DNA of 64,000 nt from Amycolatopsis pittospori (GTDB lineage: Bacteria > Actinomycetota > Actinomycetes > Mycobacteriales > Pseudonocardiaceae), in assembly GCF_013870525.1 (NCBI RefSeq), contig NZ_JACBXD010000001.1:1-64000 (forward strand), written 5' to 3'. How positions within the stretch are numbered: the first letter of the stretch is position 1; the number at the start of each line of letters is the position of its first letter. Below the pieces are notes generated by a model. It ran no database searches, had not been told where the DNA came from, and saw only the letters and a program-made list of their open reading frames with translations. The translations under genes and the position numbers were made by a program. This document shows, one piece after another, positions 1 through 8,307 of the stretch.

Positions 1-1
1 G

Positions 2-1714
2 CACGACCGCGGCCCTGACGGCGAACCCGACCGCCCGCTGACCCCGGACGAGGTCAACCAACGGCATTCCGAAGGCACCCCCGCGGGTAGCTCGTACCAC
101 CGCGGCGACGCCGACATGGGCGACCTGCCGCACCGCGTCCAACCGGACCCGGACGGCCGCTACACCGTCGACGTGCACGTGACGCCGGACGGGCACGCCC
201 GCATCGGCAACCGCACGTACACCCCCGAGGAATTCGCGGATATCTTGCGCCGCAACGGGGATTACGACGGCCGCCCGATCAGGCTCATCGGCTGCGACGC
301 CGGCTCGAACGACTTCGCGCGCCGTCTTTCGCGGGAACTCGACACCGAGGTCATGGCGCCGAGCAGGCCGGCCTGGACCGACTCGAACGGCCGTGTCTTC
401 TCGTCCGACTACGAGATCGGCCCCGACGGCCGTCCCCGTCCGAAGATCCCGCCGAACGGCGAATGGGACGTCCACAGCCCCGACGGCACCGCCCGCCGGG
501 CGAGCGACGACGGCTTCACCCCGGACACCTCGCACGCGGACAAGCAGGACGTGGACGCCGACAGCGCCCGCAGCCGCGGTGACGGCGACGACGACGGTCC
601 GCCGGGCTGGCAGGACAAGCCGGACGAGAACGGCCGGACTCCCCGGCAGAAGATCGCCGACGACGACTACCGCAAGGCGAACTACTACGAGTACCCCGGC
701 AAGGACGGCCCCGAACTGCGGGTCAACCCGCGACGCAGTGCCAACAACCCCCACTACGACCCGAACCCGCCGCAGGTCGACCTGGTCGGCGGCCAGCCGC
801 GGTTCAAGAGCGAGCGTCCGCCCGCCGAGTTCCAGGGCTTCGACAAGGACCGCTCGGACACCTTCCCGCCGAAGCGCGAGGACAAGCCGGAGTCCGGTTC
901 GGACGGTCAGGACGGTGACTCCCGGCAGTCGCCCGAGCAGGACGCGTCGTCGGACACGCCCGATCGGCGCACACCGGGCGAAGACGTCGACACCCGGAAC
1001 TGGCGGGAACGCGATTACGACCGGATCGACGAGAAGATCGAGGAACGGCGCGGCAAGCAGAACGATTTCGAGAAGGAGACCGAAGGCACCGACGAATGGT
1101 CCAAGGCCTTCAGCGCCAAGAACGACGCTTCGGAGGCACTGGGCGAGGAGGCTTCGCACCACGCCATCCGCGACCGCCTGCACCGTGACTTCAGCGCGTC
1201 CTTCCCTGGCGAACAGTTCGACGTGCGCCCCCACCCGGACGCCCCGGAAGGAAGCCAGCGCTACCAGATCGTCGACGGGGACGGCAATGTCCGCGCCGAC
1301 ATCACCCCGAAGCACCCGACCGGTGGCGGCAAGCCCGGACCGGGCAACTTCGACCACATCTGGGAAGTCAAGTACGCGGGCGTCAAGGAGCCCCACTATG
1401 TCGTCCACGAGGCGAAGGGGCCGGGCGGCAAGCCCAGCACGCGTTACCTCAAGGCCGAGGACCGTGTTGTCCGGCAAGGACATCCGGACTACTACGACGA
1501 CCTCGTGGCGAAGACCAGGAAGGCCGATCCGGTCCTCGCCGAAGCCCTGGAGCGGGCGAAACTGGAGAAGCGGCTCGACTACATAGAGATCAGGGCGCGG
1601 GTCGACGAGTCGGTCACCCCGCATGTGAACCTCGGATACGATTTCAAGCCGTACGGCGGGTTCGGCTACAAGTCGCCGCTGCCCGAGCCACCGCCGCCGC
1701 CGAAGAAGGACTGA
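2..1714 (+). CDS. C-terminal part of a large polymorphic toxin with a restriction-endonuclease-fold toxin tail (5' end outside the window)
   Basis: The frame is open from the first bases of the window, so this is the 3' part of a longer secreted or contact-delivered toxin. Near nt 230-480 it has a module common in actinobacterial polymorphic toxins (IRLIGCDAG, then W.......PDG), followed by a long Asp/Gly/Pro/Arg-rich linker. The last 150 residues form the toxin domain: a conserved Asp/Glu-rich part, then HEAKGPGG near nt 1405-1425, which is the E-x-K half of a nuclease active site, then RQGHPDYYDDLV and DYIEIRARV. This arrangement matches the restriction-endonuclease-fold toxin (Tox-REase) families. 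An Imm49-like gene starts 4 bases after the stop, which supports the toxin call. The delivery domains cannot be seen. Confidence 0.8.
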   Translation, partial: HDRGPDGEPDRPLTPDEVNQRHSEGTPAGSSYHRGDADMGDLPHRVQPDPDGRYTVDVHVTPDGHARIGNRTYTPEEFADILRRNGDYDGRPIRLIGCDAGSNDFARRLSRELDTEVMAPSRPAWTDSNGRVFSSDYEIGPDGRPRPKIPPNGEWDVHSPDGTARRASDDGFTPDTSHADKQDVDADSARSRGDGDDDGPPGWQDKPDENGRTPRQKIADDDYRKANYYEYPGKDGPELRVNPRRSANNPHYDPNPPQVDLVGGQPRFKSERPPAEFQGFDKDRSDTFPPKREDKPESGSDGQDGDSRQSPEQDASSDTPDRRTPGEDVDTRNWRERDYDRIDEKIEERRGKQNDFEKETEGTDEWSKAFSAKNDASEALGEEASHHAIRDRLHRDFSASFPGEQFDVRPHPDAPEGSQRYQIVDGDGNVRADITPKHPTGGGKPGPGNFDHIWEVKYAGVKEPHYVVHEAKGPGGKPSTRYLKAEDRVVRQGHPDYYDDLVAKTRKADPVLAEALERAKLEKRLDYIEIRARVDESVTPHVNLGYDFKPYGGFGYKSPLPEPPPPPKKD

Positions 1715-1718
1715 ACCC

Positions 1719-2564
1719 ATGACGACTGTGCCGAGGCACCCGGTGGACCGTGACGCGGTCCAGAAGCTGCTCGACGTTCTCGCTCCGCAGATCAGCTTCT
1801 ACATCGACTACGTCGAGCAAGACCCGGCCGCGCTGAAGAACGTCTTGGGCCGGGCACTGGCGCTCACCCAGTACGAATCCGTACTCGACCCGGCGGCCGC
1901 GGAAACCCAGACCTGGGAGGATCTCCGGACCTCCGCCCAGGCCGCGACGGCGATCTTCACCGCCGCCGCCACCGGCGAGGGTGAGATCGAGGCCGTGGTC
2001 GCGAAACCCTCGCGATTCCAGGCCACCGGTCCGGTGTCGTACGCGAACGCGGGCGCCTGGCTCACCGCGATCTGGCTCGCGATCGTCAACCGGGAAGACG
2101 AACTCGTCCAGCGGCTCTGCGCCGTGCCCGATGAGGTGCTTCGGGCTTCGGGCGTCGAGCACGACGCCTACGTCTATCCCTGGGTCCAAACCGTGCGGAA
2201 CTTCCTGACCGGCCAGGAGATCACCCCAGAGCTGTTCGACACCGTGATGGACGGCACCGACCCGGACGCCGGAGGCGGCACGCCTCCGCGCGTGATGGCG
2301 CAGATCGTCTATCCGCCCGTCGAGATGTTCTACTACCTGCTCCGGCGCGATTCGGAGAAGTTCACCGTGTCACTGACACGCGCGCTGGAACAGCACCGGA
2401 AGTACTGGACGAGCGACGAGGACCTCGTCGACGAACCCGACGGGTTCATCGCGTTCGCCCCGCTCGCGATCGCCGTACTGGCCAGGTCCGTCGGGATGAC
2501 CGTCGAGGTGGAGTCGGAGTACCTGCCGACGAACTTCCTGCTGGGCAACCGCCCCGCCGCGTGA
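1719..2564 (+). CDS. Imm49 family immunity protein
   Basis: A cytosolic, mostly helical protein of 281 residues starting 4 bases after the toxin stop codon, as expected for a cognate immunity gene. The C-terminus (AFAPLAIAVLARSVG followed by VEVESEYLPTNFLL) is the hallmark end of the Imm49 family; the N-terminal half has the family's helical repeats (LARALALTQYE-like). It presumably binds and neutralises the nuclease tail encoded just upstream. That pairing is inferred from adjacency; the family is recognised from motif memory only. Confidence 0.8.
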   Translation: MTTVPRHPVDRDAVQKLLDVLAPQISFYIDYVEQDPAALKNVLGRALALTQYESVLDPAAAETQTWEDLRTSAQAATAIFTAAATGEGEIEAVVAKPSRFQATGPVSYANAGAWLTAIWLAIVNREDELVQRLCAVPDEVLRASGVEHDAYVYPWVQTVRNFLTGQEITPELFDTVMDGTDPDAGGGTPPRVMAQIVYPPVEMFYYLLRRDSEKFTVSLTRALEQHRKYWTSDEDLVDEPDGFIAFAPLAIAVLARSVGMTVEVESEYLPTNFLLGNRPAA

Positions 2565-2595
2565 CGCGGCAGGCGCGGATGAAGAGGGAGAGACC

Positions 2596-3471
2596 ATGAG
2601 CGGGCCTCAGCCGCCCTTGAACCAGCAGCAGCAACAGCAGCTCGTCTGGCAGGTGGGCCACGTCCTCGCGACACCGCTCCCGCCCGGGTGGCAGCAGATG
2701 CGCGTCGAATACCGTGCGGCGGGCAGGCATGTCGAGGTCGACCTGCTCGTCACCGGGCAGGACGGCCTGCCGCGTCCGGCGCAGCCGAGCCCGGAAGCCA
2801 TGCAGTTACTCGGCAACCTTCGTGCCGGGATGTACCAGCCCGGTCGCGGTACCTGGCTGAGTGCCATCCTCGTCTACGGCTCGACGACAGTGCTCGGCGC
2901 CGATTTCCTCGCCGACGTGGAGCCACCCTGGCGGCGTACCCCACCGCAGATCGGCTTCCAGGACGAACTCCGGTTCTTCCCGCGAGCCGAGCAGTACATT
3001 CCGCCGTGGCTGCGACAGCGGGCCGGACTCGAACCCGCTCAGCCATCGCAGCCCGCCGAGCCGCTGGTGGCGACCCCGCCCGCCGAAGCCCCGGAGGCGC
3101 TGCGCTCGCCGCGGGTCTACGACGGTCTCGACGAGTCGGGCCGTCCGGTGGTGAACCGTGAGCCGCTGACCCCGGCCGAGCGGGAGCGCGTGCTGGAGTA
3201 CCTCGACGGCGCACCGGTCGTACTGGCGTCGCGGACCTACGACGCCGACGCGTTCGATCCCGACAGGGAACCGTTGGTGCCGTTGAACTTCCGCACGGAC
3301 GGCCGGTGGTACTGGCCGGGCGCGGTCGCCTACTACCTGCGCGAGCACGACGTCGCGCCCGATCCCGAGCTGCTCACCCACATCCGGGCACTGCGGTTCA
3401 CCCTGCCGGAGGTCGGCGAGCCCGAACGCGAACTCGCGGTCACCGCCATCACCGGCCAACCGTCCGCTTAG
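2596..3471 (+). CDS. Conserved hypothetical protein of the toxin-immunity locus
   Basis: A soluble protein of 291 residues with no signal peptide or membrane segment. It starts with a Gln run (residues 10-15). Residues 20-130 look like one domain ending in IGFQDELRFFPRAEQYIPPWL; a Pro/Ala-rich linker (about 135-165) leads to a second domain with RVYDGLDESGRPVVNREPL and an ERVLEYLDGAPVV segment. It is co-directional with the toxin and immunity genes (32-base gap, RBS-like gggag) and is probably in the same operon. Proteins of this kind often accompany actinobacterial toxin loci, and a second immunity or chaperone role is possible. No function is assigned. Confidence 0.7.
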   Translation: MSGPQPPLNQQQQQQLVWQVGHVLATPLPPGWQQMRVEYRAAGRHVEVDLLVTGQDGLPRPAQPSPEAMQLLGNLRAGMYQPGRGTWLSAILVYGSTTVLGADFLADVEPPWRRTPPQIGFQDELRFFPRAEQYIPPWLRQRAGLEPAQPSQPAEPLVATPPAEAPEALRSPRVYDGLDESGRPVVNREPLTPAERERVLEYLDGAPVVLASRTYDADAFDPDREPLVPLNFRTDGRWYWPGAVAYYLREHDVAPDPELLTHIRALRFTLPEVGEPERELAVTAITGQPSA

Positions 3472-3489
3472 GACTCACCCTCGGGTGAC

Positions 3490-4692
3490 TCAAACCACCG
3501 TCCAGCCCGCCGTCTGCAGCGCCTCCGCCACCTCGGCGCAGTGCGACGGGCCGCGGGTCTCCAGCGCCAGTGAGATCTCGACCTCGCCGAGAGCGAGACT
3601 GCCCGAGACCCGCGAGTGCTCGACGTCGAGCACGTTCGCGCCCAGTTCGCTGACGCGGGAAAGCACCGAAGCCAGCGAACCCGGCCGATCCGGGACCCGC
3701 AGCCGCAGCTTCAGATACCGGCCGCCCGCGGTCATCCCGTGCCGGACGATTTGCAGCAAGAGCACCGGGTCTACGTTGCCACCGGAAAGGATCGCCACGA
3801 TCGGCGGCTCGAAGGCGCCCGGGTGCTGCAGCAACGCCGCGACACCCGCCGCTCCGGCCGGTTCGACGACGAGTTTCCGTCGCTCAAGGCACAGCAGCAC
3901 CGCCCGCGAAAGCGACTCCTCGGTCACCGTCACGATGTCGTCGACCAGTTCGGCGACATGCGCGTAGCTGACCGGTCCCGGCTCTCCGACGGCGATCCCG
4001 TCGGCCATCGTGTGCATCTCGCGCAGCCGGACCGGCGCGCCGGCGGCGAGCGACGGCGGATACGCGGCGGCCTCCTCGGCTTGGACGCCGACGATCCGGA
4101 CGTCCGGGCGAAGCGCCTTCAGTGCCGAAGCGACCCCACCGACGAGTCCGCCGCCGCCGGTGGAGACCAGGACCGTCCGCACGCCGGGGACCTGGTCGAG
4201 GATCTCGAGCCCGACCGTCCCCTGCCCGGCGATGATGTCCGCGTGGTCGAACGGATGGATGAACACCGCCCCGGTCCGCTCACTGAACGCGACGGCCTCG
4301 GCGAGGGTCTCTTCCAGCACTTCGCCATACAGGTGGACGTCGGCGCCGTAGCCCTGGGTAGCAGCAAGCTTCGGCAGCGGCGCGCGCTGGGGCATGAAGA
4401 CCGTCGCCTTCGTCCCGAGCAGCGCCGACGCGAGCGCGACCCCTTGCGCGTGATTACCCGCGCTCGCCGCGACCACTCCGCGGCCGCGGTCCTCGTCGGA
4501 CAGCCCGTGGATCCGGGTGTACGCGCCGCGGATCTTGAACGAACCGGTGCGCTGGAGGTTCTCGCATTTGAGATGGACCGGGCCGCCGTGAACCTTTCGA
4601 AGGTCTCTCGCGTGTTCCATGGGAGTCACGCGAGTCACGCCTTCCAGCAGCTTGCGTGCCGCCCGGATCCTCTCGACATCGACCAGTTCCAT
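3490..4692 (-). CDS. ilvA: Threonine ammonia-lyase (threonine dehydratase)
   Basis: Converts L-threonine to 2-oxobutanoate and ammonia, the first step of isoleucine synthesis or of threonine breakdown. The protein is about 400 residues. The PLP lysine lies in GSFKIRGA near residue 47, ASAGNHAQGVA follows, and the glycine-rich phosphate-binding loop is STGGGGLVGG. A C-terminal ACT domain (LRVPDRPGSLASVLSRV) implies allosteric control by an amino acid. I start it at ATG 4692 (MELVDVERIR), where family similarity begins; an upstream in-frame ATG at 4725 would add 11 residues. Length and the single ACT domain fit the short biosynthetic/catabolic form rather than E. coli IlvA with two ACT-like domains. 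It converges with the upstream + strand gene. Confidence 0.93.
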   Translation of the reverse strand: MELVDVERIRAARKLLEGVTRVTPMEHARDLRKVHGGPVHLKCENLQRTGSFKIRGAYTRIHGLSDEDRGRGVVAASAGNHAQGVALASALLGTKATVFMPQRAPLPKLAATQGYGADVHLYGEVLEETLAEAVAFSERTGAVFIHPFDHADIIAGQGTVGLEILDQVPGVRTVLVSTGGGGLVGGVASALKALRPDVRIVGVQAEEAAAYPPSLAAGAPVRLREMHTMADGIAVGEPGPVSYAHVAELVDDIVTVTEESLSRAVLLCLERRKLVVEPAGAAGVAALLQHPGAFEPPIVAILSGGNVDPVLLLQIVRHGMTAGGRYLKLRLRVPDRPGSLASVLSRVSELGANVLDVEHSRVSGSLALGEVEISLALETRGPSHCAEVAEALQTAGWTVV

Positions 4693-4786
4693 GAGCGGGA
4701 TGATGCCACCTGACGGATACGTCACGTGACAAGTTCACTGTCCGGGTACTCTTGACGTCGGCGGCGAAGGTGACCAGGGAGCGCGC

Positions 4787-5065
4787 ATGGCACGGGGGAA
4801 CATCGGCAGGGTCCGGGCGACCCGCTCCGCCGGGGTGCTCCCGGTCGTGCTGGCCATCACCTCGGCCGCCCTGCTGACCGGCGCCGCCGTCTACACGGTC
4901 GACCGCGCCGGCTGCGTGGACCCGGGCCAGTACATCCGGCACGACAACCACATCGAACTCGTCGGCGGCTGCGTCGACGGCTCCGAGCTGCCCGCCGCGC
5001 CGCGGGAGTCCGCGCACGAGGCCGACGCGAAGTCCGGCGTCCAGCCCAGCAACTTCCGCCCCTGA
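4787..5065 (+). CDS. Small single-pass membrane or secreted protein, hypothetical
   Basis: A 92-residue protein with a basic N-terminus (ARGNIGRVRATRS), one hydrophobic segment at about residues 16-36, and a short polar exterior part containing two cysteines (GCVDPGQY and GGCVDGSEL) that could form a disulfide. RBS-like gaccaGGGAGcgcgc precedes ATG. It is monocistronic, divergent from ilvA, and followed by a strong bidirectional hairpin. I do not recognise a family. Confidence 0.7.
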   Translation: MARGNIGRVRATRSAGVLPVVLAITSAALLTGAAVYTVDRAGCVDPGQYIRHDNHIELVGGCVDGSELPAAPRESAHEADAKSGVQPSNFRP

Positions 5066-5109
5066 CACGGGCGATCCCTCCCACCACACCGCGCTGACCA
5101 GCGCGAAAA

Positions 5110-5168
5110 GAGCAAGGGACCTTTGCTATCACTCTCTTTTGGAGAGTGATAGCAAAGGTCCCTTGCTC
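5110..5168. terminator. 27-bp perfect stem-loop, bidirectional terminator, hairpin family A copy 1
   Basis: Arms 5110-5136 and 5142-5168 pair perfectly over 27 bp around loop TTTTG. The outer part of each arm is the family core AGCAAGGGACCTTTGCT. It lies between the ends of two convergent genes (5065 and 5190), so it probably terminates both. The same core recurs at 12734, 15956 and 24047. Confidence 0.8.
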
Positions 5169-5189
5169 CCTTCCTGGGCTCGGCGGCGG

Positions 5190-6347
5190 TCAGCCCAGGG
5201 CTTGAGCCAGATCGTTGACCAGGTCGCTGCCGTCCTCGATGCCGACCGACAGGCGCAGCAGGTTGTCCGGCACCTCCAGGGTGGACCCGACGGTGCTCGC
5301 GTGGGTCATCCGGCCCGGGTGCTCGATGAGCGATTCGATCCCGCCGAGCGACTCGGCGAGGATGAAGAGCTTCGTCTTCGACGCGACGTCGAGGGCGGCC
5401 TGCTCGCCGTCGACGTGGGTGAACGAGATCATCCCGCCGAAGCGCCGCATCTGCTTCGAAGCGACCTCGTGGCCGGGGTGCTCCGGCAGACCCGGGTAGT
5501 AGACGTGCTCGACCTTAGGGTGCTTGAGCAGCATCCGGGCGATCAGTTCGGCGTTGTCGCTGTGGCGCTCCATGCGCAGCGCGAGCGTCTTGATGCCGCG
5601 CAGGGTCAGCCACGCGTCGAACGGACCGGGCACCGCGCCCGCCGCGTTGCGCAGGTAGAACAGCTGCTCGCGCAGTTCGTCCTCGTTGGTCAGGATCGCG
5701 CCGCCGACGACGTCGGAGTGCCCGCCGAGGTACTTGGTCGTCGAGTGCAGGACGACATCGGCACCCAGCGAAAGCGGGTTCTGCAGGTACGGGGTGGCGA
5801 AGGTGTTGTCGACGACCAGACGCGCGCCGGCGCCGTGCGCGACTTCGGCCAGCGCGGCGATGTCCGCGATCCCCAGCATCGGGTTCGTCGGCGACTCGCA
5901 CCAGATCAGCTTCGTCTCCGGCCGGATCGCGGCGCGGACCTCGGCGATGTTCCCCAGGTCGGCGACCGTGTGCTCGACGCCCCACAGGCTGAGCACCTTG
6001 TCGATCAGCCGGAACGTGCCGCCATACGCGTCGTTGCCGAGCACGAGGTGGTCGCCGGGACGCAGCGTCGCCCGCAGCAGGACGTCACTGGCCGCCATCC
6101 CCGACGCGTAGGCAAGACCGTGCCGCGCGCCTTCGAGCGCCGCGAGCGCGACCTCCAGCGCGGTGCGCGTGGGGTTCGCGGTGCGGGAGTACTCGTAGTC
6201 GCCTTCGCGCGTGCCGCCGACGCCGTCCTGCGCGTAAGTCGAGGTCTGATAGATCGGCACGATGACCGCGCCGGTCCGGGGATCAGGAGTCTGCCCGGCA
6301 TGGATCGCGCGCGTTTCGAAGCCCAGCAGAGAGTAGTCATCGGCCAT
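5190..6347 (-). CDS. metB: Cystathionine gamma-synthase
   Basis: A PLP enzyme of the Cys/Met metabolism family, 385 residues, that joins O-acyl-homoserine and cysteine into cystathionine; related enzymes run the gamma-lyase or O-acetylhomoserine reaction. Visible motifs: YEYSRTANPTR, the substrate/cofactor loop ASGMAA, WCESPTNPM, VVDNTFATPYLQNP, the PLP lysine in HSTTKYLGGHSDVVGG, and SLGGIESLIEHP near the C-terminus. Start ATG 6347 (MADDYSLLGF) fits family length; in-frame sequence further upstream looks non-coding. With the cbs gene at 9950-11320 it could supply both halves of transsulfuration. Confidence 0.9.
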   Translation of the reverse strand: MADDYSLLGFETRAIHAGQTPDPRTGAVIVPIYQTSTYAQDGVGGTREGDYEYSRTANPTRTALEVALAALEGARHGLAYASGMAASDVLLRATLRPGDHLVLGNDAYGGTFRLIDKVLSLWGVEHTVADLGNIAEVRAAIRPETKLIWCESPTNPMLGIADIAALAEVAHGAGARLVVDNTFATPYLQNPLSLGADVVLHSTTKYLGGHSDVVGGAILTNEDELREQLFYLRNAAGAVPGPFDAWLTLRGIKTLALRMERHSDNAELIARMLLKHPKVEHVYYPGLPEHPGHEVASKQMRRFGGMISFTHVDGEQAALDVASKTKLFILAESLGGIESLIEHPGRMTHASTVGSTLEVPDNLLRLSVGIEDGSDLVNDLAQALG

Positions 6348-6398
6348 ACGGTCCAGGGTACGACCACCACCTCGAGATCCCATCGTCTGGGATCGAAC

Positions 6399-7007
6399 TC
6401 ACCACTGCCCGGGTGGCGTTCCCGGCTGTCGCGGCGGCGGGTAACCGGATGGTGGGTATCCGGACGGCGGCTGCGGATAGCCGAAGTTCTGCGGCGGCAT
6501 GAACACCGCGGGCTGCTTCGTGGCCCCCACCCAGCGCGCCGTCGGCGGGATCAGCGCCAGCACGAGTGTCGCGATCGCCGGGATGAAGAGCTGGATGACG
6601 AGCCCCAGGAACCCGTAGAGGACGCGCACCCCGCTGTACACGAAGTAGAAGTCCGAGCCGGTCGCGCGCAGGACCACCGAAACCAACCCGAGGAGGATCG
6701 CCGCGCCCCCGCCGACCACGACGAGCATGCGCCCGGTGCTTTTGCGCCTGAGCAGCAGGATTCCGCCGAGCAGCAGGAGCACACCGACCGCGAGATCGAG
6801 GATCCCGCCGATGAGGACCTCGGCATGGAACCGGCCGAACGTCAGGATGACGGTCCAGACCGACCCGGACAGAAACCAGACTCCACCGAGGATCGCGAGG
6901 ATGCCGGCGATGATCCCGGTGGCGCTGTTCGGCTTCGGCGGCATTCCCGGATGCGGGTAGGCGCCGGGCGGCGGATAGCCCTGCGGCGGGTACTGCTGGT
7001 ACGTCAT
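6399..7007 (-). CDS. Proline-rich four-helix membrane protein, hypothetical
   Basis: A 202-residue protein. The N-terminal 25 residues are Pro/Tyr/Gln-rich (YPPQGYPPPGAY), then four hydrophobic helices at about 29-50, 60-82, 92-112 and 120-148 with ILLLRRKSTGR after helix two, then a Pro/Gly/Tyr-rich tail (YPPSGYPPP repeats). The RBS GGGGG sits 5 bases before ATG. It is paralogous in layout to the genes at 7050-7529 and 7594-8154; all share the LLLRRK-type turn and AxVLALIxPTA near the last helix. They form a tandem family on the minus strand with the larger 8308-9834 gene. The Pro-rich cytosolic ends suggest protein-protein scaffolding, but the function is unknown. Confidence 0.75.
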   Translation of the reverse strand: MTYQQYPPQGYPPPGAYPHPGMPPKPNSATGIIAGILAILGGVWFLSGSVWTVILTFGRFHAEVLIGGILDLAVGVLLLLGGILLLRRKSTGRMLVVVGGGAAILLGLVSVVLRATGSDFYFVYSGVRVLYGFLGLVIQLFIPAIATLVLALIPPTARWVGATKQPAVFMPPQNFGYPQPPSGYPPSGYPPPRQPGTPPGQW

Positions 7008-7049
7008 TTCGCCCCCTGTCGAGATCAGGAACTCATCCTGTCAGCACCG

Positions 7050-7529
7050 CTACCAGCCGGGAAGCCGATCCTGCTTCGACGGTTCCTCGTCGTCCTTCCG
7101 CTTCCCTTCCAGCCAATCCGCGGTAGGCCGGATCAGCGCCAGCACCAACGCGGCCACAGCCATCCCGAAAAGCCCGAAGGAACGGATGTCGGACGACGTC
7201 TGCGTCTCCCCGATCGCTTCGGTGAAGAAGTAGATCCGAGCGTCGTCGGGGACGAAGAGCGTTGCCAAGAGGGAAACCGCCACAGCCGTCACAAGCAGGA
7301 CGCGGCCCGAGTTCTTCCTCCGCAGCAACAGGATGCCGCCCACGACCAAGGCCGCTGCCACGGCCACGTTCCAGAGGAGCCCGACGACGTACTCCGGGAG
7401 TCCACCGTCGACGAAGAGCTGGAGGAAATAGACGGCCGCCTCCGCCAGTTGGCGCACGGCGATCAGAAAGCCCAGGACCGCCGCGGCGATCGCGGTGCCC
7501 GGAGTCGGCGAAAACCCTTGTCTGCTCAT
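7050..7529 (-). CDS. Four-helix membrane protein, paralogue of 6399-7007
   Basis: A 159-residue protein with four membrane helices, the same LLLRRKNSGRVLLV turn and a final ALVLALIRPTADWLEGKRK that mirrors VLALIPPTARWVG of the neighbour. It lacks the long Pro-rich N-terminus and has a short charged tail instead. I start it at ATG 7529 (MSRQGFSP) because GGGGGAG lies 4 bases upstream; an in-frame ATG at 7541 would add four residues. Same strand as its two paralogues, gap 43 bases. Function unknown. Confidence 0.7.
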   Translation of the reverse strand: MSRQGFSPTPGTAIAAAVLGFLIAVRQLAEAAVYFLQLFVDGGLPEYVVGLLWNVAVAAALVVGGILLLRRKNSGRVLLVTAVAVSLLATLFVPDDARIYFFTEAIGETQTSSDIRSFGLFGMAVAALVLALIRPTADWLEGKRKDDEEPSKQDRLPGW

Positions 7530-7593
7530 GAGCTCCCCCAAGTCGAGCCGGCCGCCGGACGAACCAGCGCGTGCGGCCGGGCTCGTCAGGATC

Positions 7594-8154
7594 TCACCAG
7601 CCGCCTTGCTGCGGATACTGGTTTTGCGGCCGGAAGGGCTGTGCGGCGGCGGGCTTCCAGCGCAGGTACTTCAGCGTCGGCGGGATGATCGCGAAGATCA
7701 GCGTGAACGGGACGACCGCGAACATGACCACGCGGACGACGGCGAGGAACGTCTCGAATTCGAACTGCGCGCGGAAGTAGATGCCGTAGTTCCCGTTGAA
7801 CGCGAGCGGTTCCGCCAAGGCGGCGGCGATCACCATCGACGCGCCCAGCACCAGGAGGACGGCACCGGCGACCGAGCGGAAGAACGCCGACAGCGCGCCG
7901 ATCAGGAGGATCAACGCGCCGAGCAGGTACAGCCCGAGCGCGGTGAGCACGAATCCCGGCAGATTGCCGATGCTCACCCCGGACGGCAGTCTGAGGAAGA
8001 AGTAGACCGGGATGAACCCGGACGCGCCCGCGGCGACGAGTCCGAGCAGCGCGGCGATGACCGCGGTGGCGCCATTCGGGCGAGCCTGCTGTGGGGGGTA
8101 TCCGAAACCGGCCGGTCCTGGCTGCTGTGCGGGATATCCGTACGGACCGGTCAC
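7594..8154 (-). CDS. Pro/Gln-rich four-helix membrane protein, paralogue
   Basis: About 186 residues from GTG 8154; GGGGG lies 4 bases upstream of that GTG, the same spacing as at the 7007 gene, whereas the upstream in-frame ATG at 8193 has no RBS. The N-terminus is YGYPAQQPGP-like, followed by four membrane helices and a Gln/Pro tail ending NQYPQQGGW. It is the third member of the tandem family of small membrane proteins. Function unknown. Confidence 0.7.
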   Translation of the reverse strand: MTGPYGYPAQQPGPAGFGYPPQQARPNGATAVIAALLGLVAAGASGFIPVYFFLRLPSGVSIGNLPGFVLTALGLYLLGALILLIGALSAFFRSVAGAVLLVLGASMVIAAALAEPLAFNGNYGIYFRAQFEFETFLAVVRVVMFAVVPFTLIFAIIPPTLKYLRWKPAAAQPFRPQNQYPQQGGW

Positions 8155-8246
8155 GTCGCCCCCATCAGCCGGGTGTGGGTTAACGGCGCTCACCCTAGCC
8201 GGGCGACCTCCGCTGTGGCGGCGGATTCGGGAGACCTCCGCGAAAA

Positions 8247-8282
8247 CATGATGCCCCCGGCCGAATGGCCGAGGGCATCATG
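8247..8282. terminator. Stem-loop downstream of the minus-strand gene 8308-9834
   Basis: CATGATGCCC pairs with GGGCATCATG, with an inner GGCC/GGCC stem and GAAT loop; a two-base internal mismatch separates the two stems. It lies just past the stop codon at 8308 and is a probable intrinsic terminator without a clear U-tract. Confidence 0.6.
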
Positions 8283-8307
8283 CGCGAAACCGTTCAGTGG
8301 CTACGGA

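Noticed and set aside
5139..7688. Open frame of about 850 codons on the plus strand opposite metB and the membrane-protein genes
   Set aside because: It is the high-GC antisense shadow of well-recognised minus-strand genes; its product is Arg/Asp/Glu/Gln-rich low complexity without any domain.
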